A DNA stretch of 54,610 bases from Symsagittifera roscoffensis (Eukaryota > Xenacoelomorpha > Acoela > Convolutidae). Location: the NCBI RefSeq assembly GCF_963678635.1, contig NW_026971114.1, positions 1 to 54,610 on the forward strand. Direction: 5' to 3'. Positions within the stretch are counted from its first letter, which is position 1. Every line of letters starts with the position of its first letter. A program made the translations under genes and the position numbers. The notes under the pieces are model-generated. The model had not been told where the DNA came from. It saw nothing but the letters and a program-made list of their open reading frames with translations, and searched no databases. This document shows, piece after piece, positions 32,586 through 42,277 of the stretch.

Positions 32586-34900
32586 TTTACCACTTCCTAC
32601 TACCTATACACTCAATTCGATTGCTAGTGTCATTTTGATTTGACTACTGATAATAATAACACAACACAATAAATTCCAAACGTTTCTATTAAATAGTGAC
32701 CACAAATCCTTGTATGTTATCACGGTACAGCGTATATACAATTTATTCACAATAATCGATTACAAATTGTAAGATGTGAAGCTAGCACAGTATGATGATA
32801 TCAATCTATTTAAATAAAGAGCTTTCCCTGCTTGGTGCTGCACCAAACAGACAAAACTTGAAGGCAGTAAATTTCTCAAGTGGGCGACTATTGCACTCAC
32901 CGAATCCTGTGTTACCTATCTGCCTTCAGACTGCCCGAACTAGACCTACTAAAATCCTCAGGGCAGTCACTTTTCTCAAAAACGTTTTTGATTTGAGTCC
33001 ACACTAATGAGTTACACACTCTTGATCAATTTAGACTTAGTGTCACGAATGTCCGAGTTTAAACCTGTTTTGTTTTGATTCGGTTTTTTACAAAAGGCAA
33101 GTTACCAGTGCAGTCACTGGTTCCCAGCCAATCTCTTAATAACCTAATACCCTGAACTACTTTCTATTCTGTTGTCTTCTTAAGTTTTGACAAAATAATA
33201 CCCATCCGGTTTGACAAAAATCGGACCCTTCCGGATTGGCAAAATTGGGACCCATCCGGATTGACAAAAATCAGACCCATCCGGATTGGTAAAACTGCGA
33301 CCCCTCCGGATTGGGACCCTTCCTATTTTGTAAAAATTTGGACCCCTCCGGATTGGGACCCCTCCGTATTTGTAAAAATTTAGACCCCTCCGGATTGGGA
33401 CCCAGCCTGGTTTGTGAAGATAGCTTCTCAGAGGCGTTCTAAATTTCCAACCTATACCCTTCCGGATACGTTCTCCGATGCTATTATGCTGTTTGAATCA
33501 ACTAGGAAGGGTGTGTCGTCCTTCCCAAGACCCTTCCGGATTGAAGTTAAGCCTCTTATTCGATGATTCACCCTAACGGTGAAGGGTCTTATCGCTAGAC
33601 TAATTTCGGGTCGACTAAGGTTTTCTGGTGCCCTTATCCTTCCCTTTTTGTCTAGAACAGCGTAAAATTGCCTTATTCAATCGTTTCTACCTTTTGGTAG
33701 GGTTTAAGGGCCTTCCAGAAAATATTTTTTTATAAAACGTGAAGGGTCTACCTTCCTGATTTGGTGAATTTGCTAAAAATAATCCTAAAAAAATTTTATG
33801 CTTCTTTTTTTGAATAATTGATATTTTTATTAGTAAGCTCAGCTAGTTTCTGATCTAATGGTAACAAGATCAACTGGATTTGTCCCATAGTTTTAAAGTT
33901 ATTAAGCAAAACGTCTTTTTTCTAAAAGCAAAAAAAAGTTCTCTCTTATAGGTTCCGCTTATCTTTTTTCGCAATTCTGTTTTTTTTCGACCTAAAAATT
34001 ATTGATCCGAGCTTAAAAGGCTTATACTCTTCTAGTTCAATGCAAAAAAACTTGATCTAAAACGCTCTAGCTGGAAAAATTTGCAAAATACTATGCTGTT
34101 TGGACCCCTCCGGATTGATGAATGCACTGAATCAAACATGTTAAGTTCGATTTCTCTGTAACCCAGAAGGTTATCGGCAAACGGGTTTTAAAACCTGTCA
34201 ATGCACTAGTGGAAGTTGTCTGAACAACAATTTTTTTTGTCCTAACTGAAAAATGTTTAAAAACTTTCTTATTCTATAGCGTTTCGTTTTTTCAAAAATC
34301 ACCAAAATTCGGTTTATGGTACCAAAATAGTTCCAACCACCTCTGAACTAAATTCAACCGGTTCTACCTATTATACTAGTACAGTTACGATGTATCTCAC
34401 TAATTTAGTGCTTTTTTTCCGTTTCAAAAAATATCGATATCTCAAAAATCGCGATTTGTGGGGTGATCAAAATTTCGCTATTTTGACCCTAAAAACCGGT
34501 CCGCTTACTGTGTTTTTCACTGAAAAACGATATAGGAGTATTAATATAGGCTGTATAAGTAATAATACTAGTAATACTATACCCCTCCGGGTTTGTTCAA
34601 TATCCGAATCAAGGTGCTTAACTCGGAAATTCGCAGTTCGGTGAAGGGTCACTACAGTGCAGCACTGTCGAGCCCCCCACAGATTATTATATGATTTTTT
34701 TTGTACCAAAAGGGATACAAAACTTGTTAACGATACCCAACAGTCGACTGTTGTTGTCGTTGAGCCCTCTCTTGTCACTCCTTGTACTGCTTGCCGGATC
34801 AGTCTTCTTCACTAATCCCGAGACCCTTCCGGATTGAGCGCACATCTGCAGACCCTTTCGGATTGAGCGCAAAATAGCGTTAACGTGCTTAAATACTCAA
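32586..34900 (-). promoter_or_regulatory. 5' leader upstream of gag, outer copy
   Basis: The first 1.3 kb repeats 27616-28930. From 33902 to 34900 it continues with sequence found only once. That part is AT-rich and has further CCGGATTG-type cores near 34103, 34576, 34825 and 34853. A block near 34106-34190 (ccggattgatgaatgcactg, then a segment with gttaag) resembles 36700-36770 of the copy A 3' flank, the only leader-to-flank match I found. It should contain the E1 5' LTR, but no boundary is visible. Confidence 0.45.
33200..33416. repeat. CCGGATTG minisatellite, outer duplicate
   Basis: Same array as 28230-28445 within the 4.97-kb duplication, with one inserted C near 33361 and one T-to-C change shortly after it. 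Confidence 0.85.
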
Positions 34901-35436
34901 ATAACCCTACAGTACAAGCCTCACAAACGGGCCGCAAAAATGATCGTAACGATCCTGGTTGATATAAATGCCTGTGACAACAATATATCTCTCCACAACA
35001 AACGGGAGTGTCGGATCACATCTTGTCTGGGGGGATGATTTCTACTGATATTATTACTTTTTTTTTTTTTTTTTACTGTTTTTGGTTTTTTCGGTTATTT
35101 TTTATGTTTTCTGTTTTTCTTGGGTATTATACTACTTTTAGTTTGGTTTCTTATATATCTTTAAGTGTTTTTAGTCACAAACCTCTCAGGGAACGAGGGG
35201 ACGGCCGATCCCCCCACCCTTCCTGGAACGTGAATTTTCGGTCTTAACTAGGTTAAAAAGCTATTCACGGGAATCCGGAAGGCTTCCGCGTTCCAAACTA
35301 CTCTTCCGCCCCGGTAGTTAGGGCCTATTAAGGGCGTTATTATGAGCATCCGCTCGGCGCAGAGTGCTCGCTAACGGTTCTGCCGGTCATGATGTTAAGA
35401 AAGAATATCACCCAGTGGCGCCGTAAAAACATCTAT
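34901..35436. other. Unassigned stretch between copies A and E1
   Basis: This stretch separates the E1 leader from the copy A 3' flank. It has a run of about 18 T at 35059-35077, which is A in element sense, a T-rich low-complexity part to 35160, then a more GC-rich part to 35430 with short perfect inverted repeats (cggaag-g-cttccg near 35276; aactac...gtagtt near 35297). No open frame, and no RNA gene could be recognised. It occurs once in the window. Confidence 0.4.
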
Positions 35437-35980
35437 GTAACATTTGCCCGGAAAATAAAGTTAAGCTATAAAACGACTGGCCAGCGTCTAAACAAAGCTC
35501 TACATGCTTTTCACCGTCTCTACCAAAGCCAGCTCTTTTGGTGGTCTTTCTAACATCGGGTCGACAAAAACGTTACTGCTTTCGGCTTCGATCAAAACAC
35601 TCAAATTAACTTGTTTACATGCAAAATTAATGAGCTCATTGCTGTGTCTCAGTATCCCCAGACCACGAGGTCACTCCTAAAAACAGGGCTACTACTATTT
35701 GTTATATTACTATTGTTTTTGTTCAGTAGATAAAAATCATCATCTCCATCGAAGATGGATCAACCCTTTCCCCCTAACCCCTAGCTTCTCATCGTCAGAA
35801 AATGAATTCAGATGTTGAATAACTTCAATTCAGGACATAATAGGGAAGCTAAAATTTTGTTTAAAAAATGATATAAGTTCCAGCCCGAGACCCCACTGGA
35901 TTCTTGAATCCGGGGAAATAACACCCTTATCTCCTCTCTGGAAGGCTTGTTTCCACCCTCCAATGTTGTTGTGAATGTTC

Positions 35981-36012
35981 TTGCAACGATTGTAGCGACA
36001 CAGTCGTTGCAA
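35981..36012. other. 13-bp hairpin, first unit
   Basis: Arms ttgcaacgattgt (35981-35993) and acagtcgttgcaa (36000-36012) around a 6-base loop, with one T-G pair. Homologous hairpins lie at 36797-36828 and 3531-3562. Confidence 0.75.
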
Positions 36013-36153
36013 CCCGGAGCGGTCTCTGCTAACACTCTGTCGTATTTTTGTTTCCCTCTCAATGATCGTAGTTGTTTTCGCAACGTATTTCGTTGTTCTG
36101 TTTTTATTTCAGATTTCTTCCAAAATTGTCGTTTTTGACGTTTCTCAGAAATA

Positions 36154-36161
36154 TGACGTCA
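36154..36161. promoter_or_regulatory. CRE-like palindrome
   Basis: The octamer TGACGTCA is the perfect consensus binding site of CREB/ATF-type bZIP factors. It lies right after a cgtttctcagaaat block. The second unit has the degraded form TTACGTCA at the same place. Such a site would fit an LTR promoter, but an 8-base match may be chance. Confidence 0.3.
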
Positions 36162-36796
36162 TCGTTCGCAACTTTAAAAAATTAAAATTCCAGAATATTC
36201 TAGCTTTCACGATTCGTCCAATTGTGTAACATTCGCCCGGAAGATACATATCGACGGAAAATAAAACTAAGTCCTAAGACAACTGGCTAACGTCTAAACA
36301 GAGCTTTAAATGCTTTTCACCGTCTCTACCAAGCCAGTACTTTAGGTGGTCTTTTCTAACATTGGGTCGACAAAAAACGTTACTGCTTTCGGCTTCGGTC
36401 AAAACACTCAAATTAACTTAATTACATGCGGAAATAGTGAACTCCTGGCTGGGTTTCAGTATCCCCAGACCACGAGGTCACTCCTAAAAACAGGGCTACT
36501 ACTATTTATTGAATTATTATTGTTTTTGTTCAGTAGATAAAAATCATCATCTCCATCGAAGATGGATCAACCCTTTCCCCCAACTCCTAGCTTCTCATCC
36601 TTATCAAAATGAATCCAGTTGTTAATTAAATTCAATTCAGGACATGACAGGAAGCTAAAAGTTTATATAAAATGATAAAAGTCTCAGTCCCGAAACCCTT
36701 CCGGATTCTTGAATCCACTGAATCAAGCACGTTAAACTTGACTTCTCCGCAACCCGGAAGGCTGTCTTCCACCCTTCACCGTTGTTCGCAACGGCC

Positions 36797-36828
36797 TTGC
36801 AACTATTGTAGCTACACAATAGTTGCAA
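36797..36828. other. 13-bp perfect hairpin, second unit
   Basis: Arms ttgcaactattgt (36797-36809) and acaatagttgcaa (36816-36828) pair perfectly around the loop agctac. Relative to the first unit, the G-C pair at stem position 8 has become T-A on both arms. Confidence 0.8.
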
Positions 36829-37405
36829 TTCGGAACGTTCTCTGTCAACTCCGTGATTCGTTGTCGTTTCTTAATCACTATTTCCGTTCTTCTCGCAATC
36901 GCTACTAATGTTGTTCTGTTGCTTTTCAGCGTTTCTCAGAAATGTTACGTCATCACTTCGAAAATTTAAATTTTCAAAATACTAGAATATCTTGACCTTC
37001 ACCGTTCTACTAATCATCCGAATAACGTCGTTAATGCTTCAAAATCACTAACTCGGAAGGTTCACTGCTAAAAATTCGAAATCTGCAGAGATTGCATTTT
37101 TTCCATTCTGGTCGAATGTCACATACTCCCCAGACAGTCCGGTCAATGTCCTCATTGAATCACGCAATGTTCGTAAAATAGATACAGTGTCATCGAACAG
37201 AATTTACAAAATGCACGAAATTACTTTTATCCACGTCACATCGACTCACTGCAGAATATAAATGGCGTCATACCACATCACTATAGCCTTCGAATTCTTT
37301 CATTAATCTGCACATTGAGGATATGACCTAAAATAAAACATATTTTCTGACTTCCAATGTCAATGTCCCGATTAAAACTTTTTCTCCTAGATTTAAAAGG
37401 TGTTG

Positions 37406-37428
37406 GTTTGCAGGACAGTCCTGCCAAC
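37406..37428. other. Inverted repeat, copy A version
   Basis: The core gcagga-cag-tcctgc is perfect, and three outer pairs follow after one mismatch. It is the counterpart of the perfect 10-bp hairpin at 4049-4071 in E1, at the same distance from ORF3. Confidence 0.55.
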
Positions 37429-37943
37429 AAACAAGCTAAAATTATCCTACTATGCTTTTTCCCTTCGGAAATCTTGCTTGTTATTGTCCTGAATATTAAA
37501 ACTAAGGAACTCTGTGGTTAGAAAGAACAATGAAACAATCTCCTTCTTCGAGAGATTACCCAAGCCTTTCATGTCACCACAAAGTGATCAGTTCTCCTAG
37601 CTGATTAAAAACAGTCATGTAGGCTGGAATATTTAAATATACTCTTTTACTTAAGCCTTTCTAAATAAATAGTAAGTGAGTGTCTCTAAAGCCACTCAAC
37701 TAAAATCAAAATACAAATTTATAAATGCAACAATTTCAAAACCCAACTAAATGTTTCAATTTTCAATTACAACTTGGTTGCTTGGTTTCTCACTTGAGTT
37801 TTTTCACACAAATAAAATAATTCTGAGTTTTAACTTTTTCTTCATCACTCCTTTGTTTTCACCTTTTCCGTCGTTTAGAAGTTCTTAAACTTCTAAACTC
37901 TTCTCATTTCGTCTCTTTTTTCATCTCGTTTTTCATCCAATCG

Positions 37944-39827
37944 TCAATGTTCCATTTCCTCCTCCTGTGATACTGACTCTGCACTCTCAGTTTCCGTATC
38001 TTGCAACACGTCGTTAGCTATCCTGACGCTGTTGGAAGCCGTCCTCCAACACTTCTGCTCTTCTACCCTCTGTTTGCAACAAGGTAGGGGATCCACGTTA
38101 GATTCTTTGTTCCCGCAGAAGCTGTTGTGGAGACACAACGTCACATTTCTCTCCAAATCTTCCTTTAACATCTCTGCCTTCTCCTTTCCACTACGTTCAC
38201 TTGTCCTGGAAATTCTTTTCACAGCGGTGGTCACTGAATTCCGATGAGTCACGAGAGCTCGCTTGAAAGCTCCTGCTCCAATGTCCAGCTGATATTCACT
38301 GTACACCCTGCCGTGCTTCGACATATGCTTTTTCGCATATTCGTACAACCATGCAGTCATGTCAGCTCTGAACCATGGCATCAATCGTTTTCTTGCCCAT
38401 ATCTTCTTCACTTCCATCGGAATGTTTAGAATTTTGCATATTGTCTCAAAAAGATCTAGATCTTTTAGACAATCTAATTTCCGCAACTGTTCTCTCGTCG
38501 GTGCCTCCTGTCTATTATTTTCTCTCACATGGGCTTCCAGCCATCGTATCGCCATCATAACTCCCACTATCACTATTGTTATGGGCTGTGATGAATCTGG
38601 TAAACCCATGGAGAGCAGCTCTCCAGAGTCCCAGATCAACATCAGATTACTACGCTTGGGATACCACCAGGTCTGCAGCAAGCAGTGGCAAGGAAACTCG
38701 TCATGTGTCAACATGATGCTCCTCCAATTACGTTTTCCCGAAGCTTCCAGTAATGGTTCCACTTCCATCATTACTCGGTGGACTTCATCATTCTCATCTA
38801 CTGCATTGTAGTCTGTGACAGTTGATCCTCTCTGTTTCTGTCTCTCAAAGTCACTGAAGTTCCCGCTCACATATCCCATGAAATTCTCTCCTAGTATTGA
38901 CTCCAACTCTTCCTTGGTTCTCTCTGGAACTGCTGAGAACATCTTACATAGCAACTCGTAAGACTTCTCGGACATTCTCGCCAGTCTCACACACTTCGGC
39001 ACTGAGAAGGCTTGATCCACGATCGTTCTCGTACTCTTTACGTCCACAGCTACGAAATGTACAGGGTATCTGCTCTTGCACATTGGAGCCAATGTCGAAC
39101 CCACCAAATATCGTGCTCCTGATGGTCTACAATAAGTCTCACTGTGTCTGATGTTCATTTCAGTCTCGATTGCTTCCCTCCATTTTCCTATGTATTTCTG
39201 CTCAGTCTGCAGAACTCCTGGGAATACTTCTACACTGATGGCTGTGACCATCTCATGTTTCTGTTCTAGATTCAATAGTGACTCTAAAAAACCAAACATG
39301 CTGTAGAATACTAGTGCAGTCACTAGATTCACCTCGGTTCCTCCATGGCAATCTGCTATCAGTTCCGTTTCTGTTCTCGTTTTCATCACTACGTTTCCAA
39401 ACAATACCGTCAATTGCTTGTGTTGTTTCTCCAGGGTCTTCACACAGTCCATACCTCCACAAACGTGACTCTCCAGTCCACAGACTTCCGCCAGACAGCT
39501 ACCAGGTTTGACCCAGTCTTCTGGTCCCCAGCCAGGCAACTCCACTTTATCTTCTCCGTTGCTCCTAGAGGCCGTTATCATCACATTATATATGATGTTG
39601 AGGTCACGCAGGTTACAGTCTGCATTCAGTTCCCTCTGCACGTCTTGTGTCGCTCGCAATATTGAGTCAGCGTTGGGACTAGGACACCATGATGGCCTCA
39701 TCAATTCCCACACTGCCATCAAGCTCGTTCTCAGTAATTCATCTGAGAATCCCAACCCAAACTCCACTCTTTTATCAGATTTTGTTAGGGAAGGTGCAGT
39801 CACCTCTTCTTCCAAGACCAGTCCCAT
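37944..39827 (-). pseudogene. ORF3 C-terminal region, copy A
   Basis: Uninterrupted frame of 627 codons, the longest in ORF3, ending with an acidic stretch (SVSQEEEMEH) and a stop at 37944-37946. The first two thirds match the E1 array unit (SDELLRTSLMAVWE, LPGWGPEDW, EVFPGVLQTEQK, RPSGARYLVGS, GNFSDFERQKQRGS). The last third is unique: LTHDEFPCHCLLQTWWYP, a hydrophobic segment ITIVIVGVMMAIRWLEAHV (about residue 430, possibly membrane-active or buried), IWARKRLMPWFRADMTAWLYEYAKKHM, and a cysteine block C-L-H-N-S-F-C with CCKQR. No known family is recognised. It is out of frame with the preceding part (break near 39850), so it is not a free-standing gene. Confidence 0.8.
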
Positions 39828-39852
39828 TTTGGCCTGTGGATTGTTAACGCTT

Positions 39853-41541
39853 TTAACAGAATCTTAGCAACACCGCCTGCTCGTAATCGAAGAAGCAATC
39901 GCGTATGTCTTCACTCAGGAAAGAGTTGTACGCTATCCCTATGATCCCGGACACGTAGCTATACGATTTCTTCTTGATCGGTCCACAGTATTCACTGGAT
40001 TTCGGTAATGCCCCCATAGATTCTTTGGCGAGTCTCAGCTCCTTGTTTGAGAATCTCCTGATTTCATCTATCTTTCTCATGGGTTCTAATTCCTCGGGTT
40101 CTTTCATGTTCACCCTAATCGGTTTACTTTGCTGCATATCCAGCAGTGCTAGCAAGAATAAAGCTTTCGCTCACTCATCGCCTTACCTCAACATCTTAAC
40201 ACAAGTGTTTAATGCAGGTACTGAAATCTGCTCTATCAGAAATCGAATGAAACAGAGAGCGTCTCTCCGCTTCGCACACGCTACTGCTGCTCCGTCTTGG
40301 ACTATCAGATCCCTCAGGTTCGTCATAAGGAAAACTTTCTCCTCTTTTGACCTCTTCCTTTCTTCTGAATCATATTCTTCGCGAGTCAGTCCCATCATGC
40401 ACCAGGCGAACCTGAGTTGTAACTCTGTTCTTACGTAAGGTACTGCCACTAGAGCATGTATTCTTGGCGTAGTCCTCATTTCTTCTTCGAAATACCTTAA
40501 TACTACTGCTTTCCATGGAAGGCTCACCAACTGCTCCATCGTCTCTGCCTGCATGTCAGACGACGCTAAAGTCCCGTACGCCTTCTGCTTGAGGGTGGTG
40601 CCTTGCAAGATCGTTTCCAGATAACCCTCTATGGCTTTTTCATCTTCCAGGGCCATCATATACCCTCTAGCCGAGTTTCGGTATTCTAACTTCTCCATGT
40701 ATCCACCGGTGGGTTCATCTATCGACACAGTCTCCGACACTGTTAGTCGGTTATATTCCACTGGTATTAGTTGTCCTGCGACACTTCCCTTTCCATGATT
40801 CATGGGAGATGGCTTAAAGTCTTTCATTTTGCTCTCTCCACCTTGGCTGAGTATTTCCATTTCCAAGGTTGCTCCAGTCAGAGTGCGGTCACTCCTTTTG
40901 GATTTATAACCTGTTGACTTTATCCCCGCCATGAGAATGGGTGGCACCATCGCTATATCAGTTAACATTTTATCTGTGCCAGGCAGTTGATAATCACCTT
41001 GCCCCAAATCCATGACCTCCTCGACTCGTTTCCTTTTCGCTGAGTTAACAGCTTTCATCAATATCTCTGAATCCACCTTCGTCTTTCCGACTCTCCTCGG
41101 CATCACTCTGCTGCCTAACTTCATTTTCATCGCATTGATCTTATCAATCACCAATTTTGATCGCATCGTCCCTCTCCTGGTTCTTGACAGGTACACCACC
41201 TCTCCTTTATCGTCCTGCGGTGTCATCTTGATGGGAGAATTCGCCTCACTTTCATCAGTGGCCGAGTCAATCAACAACTCACTCAGTCTCCCTTCACAAT
41301 CATCAAGCTTGTCAAGGACTTCCCTCATCAAGGGTTGGTTGAGACCCGTTTTCAGAATGGACTGGGTCCCATAGCTCTGAACCACGGTCCAGACTTCTTC
41401 CATAAACGCCACTCTGTCCAATTTGCATCCCGTCCTACTCTCGTGGTCTCGGTGATGTACTTCCCATTCTTCTTCGGGCAGCGTTCCCAAGAAAGGTACT
41501 CTGGCTGAGGCCTCTATGCTTCTCCTCCTAGGTGATTCCAT
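39853..41541 (-). pseudogene. ORF3 central region, copy A
   Basis: One frame from 41541 to 39853, interrupted only by TAA at 40183-40185 and TGA at 40171-40173, where the E1 units have glycine and arginine codons. It holds FMEEVWTVVQSYGTQSIL, the basic blocks TRRGTMRSKLV and NSAKRKRV (a possible nuclear localisation signal), ILMAGIKSTGYKSKR, EGYLETILQGTTLKQKAYG, LPWKAVVLRYFEEEMR and FAWCMMGLTREEYDSEERKRSKEEK. It retains about 80 codons that E1 has lost. Mostly helical and charged, with no known domain. Confidence 0.75.
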
Positions 41542-41604
41542 GAGGATTCTCTGGTCGTTATTTCTTGAATTGCCAGGAAGAGCTGCTCTCCGGCAAATTC
41601 CGTT

Positions 41605-42261
41605 TCATTTCCATAAAGGCTGACGGAGGCTCCAGTGTCGAGATGCCTTCATCCGCTGGTTCAGTCGTCTCCAACGTATCTGCATTGTTCTCAAGATCAC
41701 TGAAGATATTGAAATCCAGGCTTTGAAATCAGGGAACGCAAACGTGACTGCTGGTCCATAGATCACCGTCACAAACTCCGTGACTCCTCTGATCAGTGCC
41801 AAGCTCAGATCGGTTAACAGCGGCATGCCTCCAACATGTCGTCTAACATCTTCCTCTCTTTCAATCGTCTCGTCTTCTCCCGTTCCAAAGCGATTTTGTT
41901 GTAAGAGATACTGGATAAGAGTGTGTCTCAGGTCTCTTATCTTGTTCCACGAGTCCGTGGATTTCTTCATATCCAAGTTCTTCACTCTCTCTCTCATCTG
42001 CTCTGGACAACGTGTCAGTTTCATCAAACGACCCAAGTTTCCGTGGGTAATTGCAATCAATGTCAGAAGTCCGTCTAGCCGCAGGTTCTGGATTCCATCA
42101 GTGACCAGTATCGCCGGTCCTTTCACGAAACTCTCTGCTCCAAATGTCACGAACAAGGCTATTAGCTCCACTATCGACACTTCCACTACTGCTTGGAGGA
42201 ATTCTTCATCAAGTACTGCGAGACTTTCGGGTAAACTTTTGCCAAGAAGGACGCGGTCCAT
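41605..42261 (-). pseudogene. ORF3 segment after the GIND domain, copy A
   Basis: A frame of 218 codons with two hydrophobic helical stretches (VVEVSIVELIALFVTFGAE; DGLLTLIAITHGN) and a charged middle (TRCPEQMRERVKNLDMKKS). From about 41725 on it reads out of frame through the acidic block that E1 encodes as SSLDFNFLSDFE. Copy A therefore has a joint or small deletion there. Similar sequence is absent from E1. Function unknown; the hydrophobic stretches are too polar for a confident membrane call. Confidence 0.6.
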
Positions 42262-42277
42262 CCGGCTCCCAACCCTT

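Larger units (their letters stand above)
23967..33901 (-). repeat. 4.97-kb near-identical direct tandem duplication
   Basis: Bases 23967-28930 are repeated at 28937-33901 with a constant offset of 4,970 (4,971 after one inserted C near 33361). I could find only about ten differences over the whole length. The unit covers the start of protease, all of gag and about 1.3 kb of leader. The joint at 28931-28936 has six extra bases (aaaggt) between the leader end and the protease-internal start at catgtggag. The duplication is the youngest event in the window, or an assembly artefact from two haplotypes. Confidence 0.95.
35437..37030. repeat. 0.8-kb tandem repeat in 3' flank
   Basis: Two direct units begin with gtaacatt-cgcccggaa (35437 and 36226). 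They share blocks such as the one starting atccccagaccacgaggtc, the gttcagtagataaaaatc block, the hairpin and a cgtttctcagaaat block. The offset grows from 789 to about 809 through indels. Divergence is high compared with the duplications in E1, so it is older. E1 has a single unit. Confidence 0.85.
35437..37943 (-). repeat. 3' flank of copy A (3' UTR/LTR-like)
   Basis: Non-coding DNA downstream of the copy A ORF3 stop, homologous to 3032-4607 of copy E1. Its left two thirds are an internal tandem duplication: 35437-36225 and 36226 to about 37030, similar but diverged. The part from 37030 to 37943 is present once in both copies. It includes the 37406-37428 hairpin and a pyrimidine-rich stretch near 37840-37935 (purine-rich in element sense) just after ORF3, where a polypurine tract would be expected. 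Confidence 0.65.

Noticed and set aside
35230-35430. GC-richer segment with small inverted repeats as a tRNA or snRNA gene
   Set aside because: No cloverleaf, no A and B boxes and no conserved snRNA motif could be recognised.
41605-42261. Hydrophobic stretches of ORF3 as an envelope-like membrane protein
   Set aside because: The stretches are short and interrupted by charges, there is no signal peptide or cysteine pattern of an envelope protein, and the surrounding domains are hydrolase-like or coiled coil.
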